Under the pieces are notes generated by a model. That model saw only the letters and a list, made by a program, of their open reading frames with translations, did no database searches and was not told the DNA's origin. A DNA stretch of 64,000 nt from Beroe ovata. Lineage: Eukaryota; Ctenophora; Nuda; Beroida; Beroidae. Shown here piece after piece: positions 35,901 through 45,123 of the stretch; the stretch's first letter is position 1; each line of letters opens with the position of its first letter. Both the position numbers and the translations under genes were made by a program. The stretch spans positions 665,004 to 729,003 of the forward strand of contig CAMPET010000004.1 in the NCBI GenBank assembly GCA_946803715.1, written 5' to 3'.

Positions 35901-38381
35901 TCACTGAGAACCCGCGGTTCTACCCGCTACCCGACAAGAAGGAGAATGTCAACCCGCTACAAGAGGTGAGTTCCATCATCCTGGGTATCTGGGAGTGTGA
36001 TCTTGGACCGGGTTTTCCCCGAAAACGGAGCATAGGATGTACACCCGCCCACCCCACCCCCCTCCCCAATTTGTTGTTTTATCTCTCACAAGTGCGCTAG
36101 TTAGTACAGCTCTGGTTGTTACTAACACCACTCTCCCCTCATTAGGGCGCTGAATTGCCACGAAAACGGAAGACAAAGTACAGTTCCAACCCACCGATGG
36201 AGAGTCCAGTGGGATGGGTTATGGGCAACAAGCCAAGATACAACTCCACAACGTGAGTTTCATAGTTAATAGTGTGAGCATCAGCTGTTCTGATTATGCC
36301 GAAGAGTTAGAAACGGTTATTCTTCCCCCACAATTCCACTCAAATCACTCCTCATCCCGTGCATAGTTAACCAATAATTACTATCGCAGAAGTGAAGATT
36401 TGAGTACATCTCCGATTCCCTCATCTCTACCCAAATACAACCACCCCTCGCATGATCTACTCAAAGAGAACGGATTCACACAGACAATCTACCACAAGTA
36501 TCACCAGAAATGTCTGAAAGGTACTTCCTTGTGTTTGAATATGATACGATTTGATCACCGATCACCCCATTAACCATTTAATCTTCTCGTACATTGTTAA
36601 CATACTAAACTACTCCCTCAAAATAGCTAGGAAATACTATTTTCTTCTCATCATCTTAACTACTAACCACTAAGCTCTCGGTTCGTCACAACCTCTTCGC
36701 GCGCACTCCTCCCATTTCCCTCCCTAACTCCCCATACCTCCACCAGACCGTTTGAAGTTGGGCAAGGGAAAGAGCCAGGAAATGAACACTCTCTTCCGGT
36801 TCTGGTCGTTCTTCCTGCGGGCTAACTTCAACAGGAAGATGTACGAGGAGTTCCGTACTCTGTCTGTGGAGGATGCGCGCGCCGGTGCAAGGTAAGGTTG
36901 TGCACTTCGGGGTGTGCAGTGTGCACTTCTAATTGTGCATATGGGTGTGCAGTGTGTATATGGGTGTGCAGTGTGCGCTGCTGGGCGTGCAATACAGTGT
37001 GTACTGCTGGGTGTGCAGTGTACATATGGGTGTGCAGTGTGCACTGCTGGGTGTCGGTGTACAGTGTGTACTGCTGGATGTGCATATGGGTGTGCAGTGT
37101 GCACTGCTGGGTGTGCAATTGGGTGGTCAGTGTGCACTTCTTGGTGTGCACTAGGAACGAGAGGATCTGCGTGCACAATACACATAGTACATTGTTTGAT
37201 GCTTGTTCTGGCTTCACGCCGTTAATATCTCCTCTCTCCCTCATAGATACGGGCTCGAGTGTCTGTTCAGATTCTACAGCTACGGACTCGAGAAACGATT
37301 CCGATCTGATATATTCAAAGACTTCATGGAGGAAACACTGAATGACTTTGATAATGATAACGTGTACGGTTTGGAGAAATTCTGGGCGTTCCTCAAATAT
37401 TACAAGGTGAAGAATTGTTAATATCTGAAGCGTTATGTTGCAGCCAAACTTAACCATGGGGCCTGTAACATTCTGATCAATATTCCTCACATGTATGCAT
37501 GTATTCCTTGTACTCTCAGGGCGACAGTAGCAGATTGAAAGTCAATCCGAGGATCACGAAACTGCTCGAGAAGTACAAGACACTGGACGATTTCAGAAGA
37601 GAGATGGTAACATTCGTTCATATTACGATTGCCCCTTACCCTTAGTTCAACCCCCCCCCGGCCCCTTCCGGACCCCCAGTAGTAGGACCCCATAATATCG
37701 TACCTTAACATTACTTTCTACCCTCACAATACTTACTACCCCACCCTTTGTTCCCTCCTCCCCCCACTTCACTCCACTCTCCTTCCCCAATTATCTAACT
37801 TAACACCAGTTCCCTCTCTTCATTGCACTCTCCTCCCCATTTATCTAACTTAACCCCANNNNNNNNNNNNNNNNNNNNNNNNNNNNNNNNNNNNNNNNNN
37901 NNNNNNNNNNNNNNNNNNNNNNNNNNNNNNNNNNNNNNNNNNNNNNNNNNNAACCCCCCCCCCTTCCGGACCCCCAGTAGTAAGACCCCATAATATCGTA
38001 CCCTAACAATACTTTCTACCCTCACAATACTTACTACCCCACCCTTTGTTCCCTCCTCACCCCACTTCACTCCACTCTCCTTCCCCAATTATCTAACTTA
38101 ACCCCAGTTCCCTCTCTTCATTCCACTCTCCTCCCCATTTATCTAACTTAACCCCAGTTCCCTCTCTTCATTCCACTCTCCTCCCCCATTTATCTAACTT
38201 AACCCCAGTTCCCTCTCTTCATCCCACTCTCCTCCCCCAGTTCCCGGAGGCGTACGGACTGCCGCCACGTGCTCGTTCCTCCAACTCGGAGTCGATCTCG
38301 GACAACACGAAGAGCGACGGACGATTCCGAACCACTTCCTGTACGGTGGAAGCGCTCAGCGGAAAAACGGGAAAAGCATAA
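25914..38381 (+). CDS. LARP1: LARP1, La-related protein 1
   Basis: LARP1 binds the cap and 5'TOP tract of ribosomal-protein mRNAs and acts downstream of mTORC1. Exons: 25914-25986, 26128-26204, 26303-26582, 26687-26721, 26852-26905, 27117-27285, 31038-31108, 31830-31962, 32075-32303, 32453-32597, 33491-33623, 33780-33961, 34517-34665, 34818-34917, 35044-35142, 35432-35661, 35839-35965, 36146-36252, 36390-36520, 36747-36891, 37247-37406, 37520-37606, 38241-38381. All phases agree, giving 1018 residues. The La motif (about 365-425) reads [20 protein letters not shown] then [20 protein letters not shown]. The EELDFQFDE acidic motif follows. The C-terminal DM15 region (about 815-970) is very well kept: [74 protein letters not shown]. 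The 93-N gap lies in the last intron. Confidence 0.96.
27286..27515. repeat. GT-rich repeat duplicated exactly across an N
   Basis: The roughly 105-bp stretch starting GAAGTATGCTTATGTGTGTG is present on both sides of the N at 27390. The left copy begins at the end of a LARP1 exon (donor at 27286), so the repeated piece even includes the donor site. This is most simply an assembly overlap that was not merged. Confidence 0.85.
28240..28345. repeat. Short tandem repeat GTGACTCATGAAG
   Basis: Several imperfect copies of GTGACTCATGAAG(T/A) with GATAAGTAA spacers. The motif contains TGACTCA (an AP-1-like heptamer), but a function is not implied. Confidence 0.7.
28408..28513. repeat. Long inverted repeat / hairpin in the LARP1 intron
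   Basis: Two arms of about 49 bp with about 44 matches are separated by a 7-base loop. The left arm starts ACACTCTCGAGATGGAATTC, and the right arm ends AATTCCATGTCGAGAGTGTT. Transcribed in either direction it would fold into one long stem. It could be a small fold-back/MITE copy or a small-RNA precursor. Confidence 0.85.
28953..28972. repeat. (AC)n microsatellite ending at an N
   Basis: Pure AC run that stops at the N at 28973, consistent with an assembly break in a microsatellite. Confidence 0.9.
29143..29226. repeat. (AC)n microsatellite
   Basis: AC-rich tract with scattered interruptions (CACACG, CACATA) in the same LARP1 intron. Confidence 0.9.
32934..33090. repeat. (AC)n microsatellites around an N
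   Basis: An AC run at 32934-32965 ends at an N (32966), and a second AC-rich tract lies at 33056-33085. Both lie in the LARP1 intron 32598-33490. Confidence 0.88.
36895..37150. repeat. Minisatellite GTGTGCAGTGTGCACTGCTGG in a LARP1 intron
   Basis: About a dozen imperfect copies of a unit near 21-27 bp built from TGGGTGTGCAGTGTGCACT and TACATATGGGTGTGCAGTG. It starts right at the donor of exon 36747-36891. ORFs over it on both strands are repeat artefacts. Confidence 0.88.
37640..38240. repeat. Pyrimidine-rich repeats and gap-flanking duplication
   Basis: The stretch CCCTTCCGGACCCCCAGTAG through TTATCTAACTTAACCCCA occurs left of the N run (37859-37951) and again right of it, almost identical over about 200 bp. 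On the right the subunit CCAGTTCCCTCTCTTCATTC plus about 30 bp repeats tandemly up to the acceptor of the last LARP1 exon. The first duplication is probably an assembly overlap; the second is a true minisatellite. Confidence 0.85.
37859..37951. other. Assembly gap, 93 N
   Basis: Run of N in the last LARP1 intron. It does not touch coding sequence. Confidence 0.97.
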
Positions 38382-38510
38382 ACTCGTAGTTATATCAAAA
38401 TTATATCAACGACACACACACACACAAAATGAGGAGCAAAATTACCGACTCTCGATGAATATCGGAGGTGTTTAGATCTGCAGAACTGGATATTTAAAAG
38501 AAAATAATCA

Positions 38511-38526
38511 AATAAATTATAATAAA
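38511..38526 (+). terminator. LARP1 polyadenylation signals
   Basis: Two AATAAA hexamers (38511-38516 and 38521-38526) lie 130-145 bp after the LARP1 stop. They are followed by a GT-rich stretch (GTGTTGTGGTGGTTGCGTG) of the kind expected downstream of a cleavage site. Confidence 0.7.
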
Positions 38527-39925
38527 TCTCACTGTGTTGTGGTGGTTGCGTGATTTTCTTACCCAATTACTGCTTTGAGGAGCGTTTACAATACACAAAC
38601 ATGTATACGAACTGTTTGCATCACATTGATTAATCACACGTAACAAGAGAATATCACGTGTGGAGTATCACGTGTTTTCAAAGACGATACAAAAAGGGGG
38701 GTCGATCTACAGATAGAAAATTGGGAATCAATTCACAGGGCAAGAATTATTATCGAGGACAATTTGCTCTGAAATATTTGCTTGTCACAAGCAGCTTGTG
38801 TTTCACTCCCTGTGATTCTTCGTTGGAGAAAGATGCGGATCTTAAGTCAAAGATTTGGTTGAATTAAAGTTTAAACCATCATGATGTTATCAATCTTGAT
38901 TGTCAGCAAGATGATGGTAACTGTAGCACTTACCTATAATTAGTTTTTAATTGGATAATTGAGTTCGGACACGGGTTCAGAATTTTAACTTGATTATCTC
39001 GGGATAGATGGAACAAGAGCTTTATCCTGGTCTGTGTATTTGTCGACCACAGACAGGGTGGAACGATGTGTAAACGCTCTGTGTTATGTAAAGGAAACAC
39101 GAAAAACAAAATAAAAACTTCAAAAGGGAGGGTACTTTGTGTCAAACTCATGTCAAAAACTTCTTGGAGTATGAGATTCGATGATACTGAAATTTTCGCA
39201 TGGGTTTGCTAGAGTACCCTTTGTTAAATAAGAGTGATTTAACTCTCCTAACTACGACTTATTATGCTATCTCGTATTTATTGTGTTGTATATCTAAACA
39301 CGATCTAAATTTAAGGCACCCTATTCTTGGTCAAGCTAGTGTTAATGATGGGCTTGCGTTTATGTCATTTTGTCAATTGGGAGTTTGAAGATATATATTG
39401 TCCTTCATGTTTTGTATTCAAACGATTAATGGTATCTGGGTTACTTATAATTTAGTTTATGTAGTGTGATTGTAGATCATTGATATTGTTGATTTGCTCT
39501 AGCCACATCGGGGTTAAGATTTCAAGGCCATTTCAAAGCTCAATGAGAAATAATTTTGAAACTTGGGTACATTAATCACCATCAGTGGTTATGGATTACA
39601 ACTTGAGACGGGCTCAAGACATCGCTTAAATTCACTTTAAGTGTTTTAACTATTTACTTTTAGATAGTTTTGTGGCAGTTGGATTGGTCACGATTTCAAC
39701 TTTTAGTTATGTTTGAGTTGATGTAAAAATGTCGCAATTTCCAGCATCTCGTTCAATTATGGATTTTTCAAATTGCAAATCTAAAATAGTACCAAGTATT
39801 AGTAAGCTTTCCAATTTGAGCTCACGTCTTAGTGAATGACTTTTAGACCTTAAAGATAATACATAAAAGAAGCATAATATTCGCCAAATATGTGCGTTTG
39901 GATTGTTAAATAATAGTGTTTCACT

Positions 39926-40073
39926 TTGTCGATTGATGATACTGATAGTGATAGACCCTGTCGAGAATTTCGTTGTCTGGCAATTGCAATGCTAGCCCGC
40001 TGATGCAACCCGCGAAGCGGCTAGCAATTGCGTCAGCGAAATTCTCGACAGGGTCTATATCATCGATCGACAA
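39926..40073. mobile_element. MITE-like inverted repeat element
   Basis: A 148-bp structure whose ends are inverted copies: TTGTCGATTGATGATA at the left mirrors TATCATCGATCGACAA at the right. Further in, TAGACCCTGTCGAGAATTTC mirrors GAAATTCTCGACAGGGTCTA, and GCAATTGC pairs flank a GC-rich centre. No ORF. A partial relative lies at 41272-41302. Confidence 0.75.
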
Positions 40074-41164
40074 GAATTTAGTTTTGTGCGCGGCGNGGTG
40101 GCGTTTTTCAAATGGCTGTGAATGTTTCTTTCAGTGTTTTAGAGAATTGAGATGGTTAAATACCATTATCCTTTTATTTATTTATTTTTTAACTTAACTT
40201 CGAATGTATTAAACAAATCGATCTGAAATTTAGTCACCAGGTAGAAAAAACAAAGCTAGTCATAACAGGTTAAAATCGTCCGAATTCCCCACTGGCTGCC
40301 GAAGTTATGGCTATTTGAAGTTTTCAAGAGCTCATAGCTCAGCTTAGGAACCTCTCAGAAAGATGATTTTCAACCTGCATTGTTGATATCATAAGTATCT
40401 ATCAAGTCTCAAAGTTTCAGCCTGATAACTCAAAAGGAAGGTGCCACATGGTTTTGTCCACAAGTTAAAATCTCTATTTACGAGTCCTTTCGAGCGGCGA
40501 AATACAATAGACGCTACAGATAATGAACTATACACCCACGTGCGCGTGATGAATTGTTGAATTGAATTGTTACTGGCATGTTGAATTGTTACTGGCATGT
40601 TACTGGCACGTGCCAGTTGAGAGCTTTCAGATGCAGCTTTCAGATTTGTTCTACGTCTTTCCTGAGCTGAGTTATGGACAAAAATTGATCGGATTTTCAC
40701 ACGCTGTTTTCAACCACCATAACTTGACTTCTAAATACTCAATCGGCTTGAATCCTTCGATGTTAGCTTAAAGAAACATTCATCTTCAATTTCCGTGGCT
40801 TATCGTTGAGTTTGAACTAAAGAGTCGTTGGTTATTTCGTTTTAACGACAGACGTCTCAACTTTGGCATATTCTCGCGAAATTTTGGTGTTACACTTTTT
40901 GCGCCCAGTCCTTGTTCTTCTACCACCTACAACTCTTTCGAATCACAATTTCTGGCAACAAAACTTATTCTCCGAGTTAGTACCAGCCTGCAGATCATTT
41001 TGATACCAAGTTTGTCACATTTAGTTGAAGTCGATTTTTTTTCGTTCACCCCCTAGGACAAGTGGCGAATCGATGGCAATATGAGTTCTGATGATTGTTC
41101 CCCATTCAATGAATGGCATTCATCATGATCAAACAATTGCTCGATTCTGTATGGGTCTTCATTA

Positions 41165-41302
41165 AGTATATTGCCTGGCGATGCTAGGCCCAGCTGACGC
41201 GAGCCCAGCTGGCGCGAGCCCAGCTGACGCGGAATTATTCTCCTGTCTGAGAATAATTTGTGGCGCGCGCAATGAAATTCTCGACAGGGGCTATCATCGA
41301 CA
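41165..41302. repeat. Partial copy of the MITE-like family plus a 15-bp direct repeat
   Basis: The end GAAATTCTCGACAGGGGCTA, followed by TCATCGAC, matches the terminus of the 39.9-kb element. Just before it are three copies of GCCCAGCTG(A/G)CGCG. Confidence 0.65.
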
Positions 41303-41727
41303 GCCAATTAATATACTACCTATTTCATCATTCAGTAGTTTGTCCCATTCTTCACATGTGTACCGTTTCATTGATTTTTCATCATAAAACAGGATTTCAT
41401 TGTCTACATTGGGAAAGTGTATATCTTTCATGGATGTTAACTGAGAATTATTAGGACTTCGCTGACAAAGTTTCCATTGAACTGTTTGGTTGCACAAGTA
41501 TGCTGATGATACTCATGTCTGGGTGTTTCCTCAATTTGCATGATTATTGCAGCTACTGAGTCATGCTGGGTGAGACCCTTTAACATGAGACCCTTTAACA
41601 CTAATGCCATATCAAGCCTGGAACAAAGATGACATGTTCTGTCCATGCTACATGAGTGCATGGAGATCAGAAGATCGATTAACCAACTGAAAGTACTGAT
41701 TGGGTTTTATTTGAATTTCATTTGGAT

Positions 41728-41733
41728 TTTATT
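41728..41733 (-). terminator. Probable poly(A) signal of the 7TM receptor gene
   Basis: TTTATT on the + strand (AATAAA on the transcript) lies about 130 bp beyond the receptor stop; a second copy is at 41707-41712. Confidence 0.5.
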
Positions 41734-41861
41734 CAAAAAATACTTCCGATTTTGAGAAGTAGTAAACTGAGTCTGAGAAACTTGCTTGAATATAACCCCA
41801 TAACTGTGTACTCTCCTCATTATCAGAATAGTGAATAGCTTCATCTCTTATAGTTATGCTA

Positions 41862-42941
41862 TCATGCTGTAGAGTGGGATGTACTGTGTTGCTGAACTCC
41901 CGTGTTGTTTCCAGGGCAACATCTCAATACCCTCTCCCTGATCTCCCTCTTCCTCAATATGATAACTATGGGAAACACTGCTGAGAATACCATTGGTAGG
42001 GTGAACTCAGTGAGCCCTGCCAACACACCCACAGAAGTAAAATGATCATCCAAATTGTGATGTATGGAAAGCCAAAACACATTCGTAAGAAAGTATGTGG
42101 TGTGACAGATCACGTATGTGACCGTAACCAAGAGGATGGTGATTGAGACATGGCGTTTTTCTTGGTACATCTGTTGCATGGCCAAATTGTCGGATCGAGA
42201 TCCTGGACCATTGACCATATTCCTTAGCTGGACTGACATGTTGATTATCATGAGCAGTTCAGGGATAATGAAGTAGCAGGTCCCTACAAGGTAAAGTACC
42301 AAATTCCTGCCTATAGATGCGCTTCTGCAGAAGTGATAGTCTTTGCTACAGATCATATTGGCTAATGTGAACCCTCCTGGGACATTGAATATACTGACGA
42401 GAAGCACATAAATTCGATGGTCCTTTGTGAATTTCTGCAGGAGAAGCACTGCTGTTATAGTATCAGAATAATGCAAGACTGATATCGTTAAACTGAGCAA
42501 CACTGCCACAACTCTTAATGGGACTACATTTATAGAGTAAAAAGGTTTTAGTAAATTTACCATCAGAGTTGTGCCCAAAACCAAACTCAGCATTTTGGAG
42601 CAGTTCACTGCAGGCAGAGCTGTGATCATATAGTAGAGAATAGTGGCACGGAAAAGTGGCATATTCACATTGGAGTGGCTGAAACTTATCAACCCTGCCA
42701 CAGCCAGTACCAACATTCCCTGGGCTCTGATAATATCAGCAAGAGCGATGCCCATGTACACCTGTGGTGCGAAATTCTGCGAGGCAGAACGTTTGCGGAG
42801 CTCATGAAACACTAGAGAGTTCTGGACAAGCACAAGGAGTGCAAGGGTGATGTTGAGTGTGGCGATCCTAGAGCAGCACCCCTCCAAAAAGAGCAGATCC
42901 GTGGTGGAGTTCATGTGTGTCCATTTGTGATATTCTTCCAT
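41862..42941 (-). CDS. Orphan seven-transmembrane receptor, intronless
   Basis: A 359-residue protein in one exon with seven clear hydrophobic segments, near residues 28-48, 62-84, 97-125, 135-158, 205-235, 263-290 and 303-330. An N-terminal NST glycosylation site precedes the first. The second segment carries ALAD, resembling the class A LAxxD, but the DRY motif after segment 3 is replaced by LLKPFYSI, and the NPxxY box in segment 7 is absent (LPMVFSAVFPIVIIL). A basic and Cys-rich tail (RKREIRERVLRCC) follows. I read it as a divergent rhodopsin-like GPCR; ligand and coupling cannot be deduced. Intronless single-exon GPCRs are common in invertebrates. The start is a true ATG and no upstream exon was seen. 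Confidence 0.8.
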   Translation of the reverse strand: MEEYHKWTHMNSTTDLLFLEGCCSRIATLNITLALLVLVQNSLVFHELRKRSASQNFAPQVYMGIALADIIRAQGMLVLAVAGLISFSHSNVNMPLFRATILYYMITALPAVNCSKMLSLVLGTTLMVNLLKPFYSINVVPLRVVAVLLSLTISVLHYSDTITAVLLLQKFTKDHRIYVLLVSIFNVPGGFTLANMICSKDYHFCRSASIGRNLVLYLVGTCYFIIPELLMIINMSVQLRNMVNGPGSRSDNLAMQQMYQEKRHVSITILLVTVTYVICHTTYFLTNVFWLSIHHNLDDHFTSVGVLAGLTEFTLPMVFSAVFPIVIILRKREIRERVLRCCPGNNTGVQQHSTSHSTA

Positions 42942-43555
42942 AATATATTGTGGGATAGCCTAAATAGGGGTAACATTTAGAGCTGTGTCAATTCTACTCA
43001 TGACAATACTGCTTGGAACTGTAAAATAGCATTCCTTACAACATAATGGGTAGCAGGAATCGGGTAAGTGGATACAGTAACAAAACGAGATGGGAAAACC
43101 ATTTCAAATATTACTCAGGTTACCCCAATACAGGAATTAGTGTAAAAGTACTCATCGGTCGATTTTTAACCAGGATTTTGCCCTTACGTACCTGGTATTG
43201 GCAAAAAATTGATCATGTGACTCTTTCATAGCAAATTTATCTGTGCATTCAGATGAATATTGGTCACTGAAACGTTTCTGAAGAATGATCCATTAATAAA
43301 GTATGAGCTGTATTCTGTATGAGTAACTTGAGATTTATGCTTTACCTTGGCTATGGCTAGTGTTGCTCTATTAAACACTGGCATAACATGTCACTTAAGA
43401 CCAAAATCTTCTTCCAGCTTTGCTGATAGACACTCTTAGGAAGTTCTCTGAAGAATTATTGAGATGTGTTAATATGACTGAGAACAGATCATTTGCATAT
43501 CTTTGCAACGGAGCAAAACTCGCTCCGAAATAGCTAAGGAAAGGGCCACACCTGA

Positions 43556-43850
43556 TCATTTGTCAATTGCTTGCTCAAAGAGATCCCGTGCACGTTCCAA
43601 CTTATCACCACCATATCTCTTGACGAGTGAATTGAGATATGTGGTCCAGAGATCGTATACAAGTGGCCAATTGAACATGTAAATACCTCGTTTGTACACC
43701 TGGCAATTGTTCGATATCAACTCAACCTCGTCCTCTACAAGGTTTCAGAACCAGATCATGATCATTTACCCTCTCCACGGTGCCTACCTTGAAATATTTC
43801 TCAAAGTTGTTCTCCTCAGGATGGTCTGAGGAGACGCGATCCTGAGATCC
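43556..43850 (-). pseudogene. XAB2: Fragment of splicing factor SYF1/XAB2 (HAT repeats)
   Basis: Two spliced pieces on the minus strand, about 43788-43850 (HPEENNFEKYFK then a GTAGGC donor) and 43556-43699 (VYKRGIYMFNWPLVYDLW, then VKRYGGDKLERARDLFEQAI), match a consecutive piece of SYF1, a HAT-repeat protein of the Prp19/NTC complex. The frame ends at a TGA two codons after FEQAI, where the family continues for hundreds of residues, and no other SYF1 exon is in the window. I read it as a partial duplicated copy that kept one intron, hence DNA-mediated. It could instead be an exon pair of a gene split by misassembly. Confidence 0.75.
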
Positions 43851-43904
43851 AGAATCCAGTAGTAAACACGTAAACACTCTCGGTTCTCTGTTATCTGTCA
43901 ATCA

Positions 43905-45120
43905 TAACGACGCATAGTGTGTACACGTGCAATACTCGGCTGTATGTTGTATAGGTTATTTCAACTCGACTATTGATACACAATGCCCATACTATAATTG
44001 ACAGCCAGATTGATGATTCATTCTCCCTCGAAAACAGGACATCACTATTTCTCTGACCAGACTATATACTGTATACTCTCAGTTCTGTCGAAACGGCGGG
44101 GTTTATGGGCGGGTGGGGTTGTTGCAACTCTCGGATGGGATAGCGCCTCTTAATTACACTCGTGTCAGAGCTCCATCTCTTGATATTTGGCTCACATCCG
44201 CCAACTCGTCTACCTAAGATAGTTGATCAACACGTTGTTCGAAGATATTGTTGTTGAATTCATCAGACTGCTTGTATGGGCACAAGTTAATGTTTTGTCA
44301 GAATTAATAATATTGGTTGTTTATATTTTGATTGTTTATATTTTGTATTGTTTACATTTTGATTGTAATAATGTAGTGTTGCAGAGTTATATACTTTGCA
44401 GAGTAACATACTTTGCAGTGTAACATACTCTGTGGAGGATATCATTGCTTATCAATGAAACTGAGCACAGAACAAAATGTGATGTGTTTTTTGTGAATTA
44501 TATGACAACTGTCACGTGTTAACTTTGAGTAATTGTTTTCCTAGAGTNTACGTTTTAAGATGCTCTCTCGATTATATTATAGATGCTGTATGCTGTATAG
44601 GTTATTTTAACTCGACTATTGATACACAATGCCCATACTATAATTGACAGCCAGATTGATGATTCCTTCTCCCTCGAAAGCAGGACATCAATATTTCTCT
44701 GGCCAGACTATATACTGTACACTCTCAGTTCTGTCGAAATGGCGGGGTTTATGGGAGGGTGGGGTTGTTGCAACTCTCGGATGGGATAGCGCCTCTTAAT
44801 TACACTCGTGTCAGAGCTCCATCTCTTGATATTTGGCTCACACCCGCCAACCTATCTACCTGAGATAGTTGATCAACACGTTGTTCAAAGATATATTTGA
44901 TATTGTTGTTGAAACATATAAGCTTTCTATTTAATTTGTGTGAACTTTGCAGAGTTCACAAAAATTTGCAGAGTAACATACTTTGCAGTGTAACTTGCTC
45001 TGTGGAGGATATCATTGCTTATCAATGGAACTGACCACAGAACAAAATATGCTGTGGTTTTTTGTGAATTATATGACAACTTTCACGTGTTAACTTTGAG
45101 TAATTGTTTTCCTAGAGTAG
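43905..45120. repeat. Diverged tandem duplication across an N, upstream of RBM25
   Basis: Sequence from about 43930 to 44547 recurs at about 44585-45117 with roughly 90-95% identity by eye plus some indels. Shared words include AGTTGATCAACACGTTGTTC, GGATGGGATAGCGCCTCTTA and TTTGAGTAATTGTTTTCCTAGAG. Both copies end at the same point, just before the RBM25 start codon; the first is cut by the N at 44548. It looks like two haplotypes laid end to end, or a recent duplication of the RBM25 5' region. Confidence 0.8.
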
Positions 45121-45123
45121 TTG

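Larger units (their letters stand above)
38550..41861. other. Intergenic between LARP1 and the receptor gene
   Basis: No gene recognised. It contains a MITE-like inverted repeat (39926-40073), an N (40096), a related partial element (41165-41302), and TTTATT on the + strand at 41707 and 41728, which are AATAAA on the minus strand and likely poly(A) signals for the receptor gene. Confidence 0.6.

Noticed and set aside
36724-37490. 220- and 153-residue minus-strand ORFs over LARP1
   Set aside because: They run antisense across DM15 exons and a GTGTGCAGTG minisatellite; composition is repeat driven.
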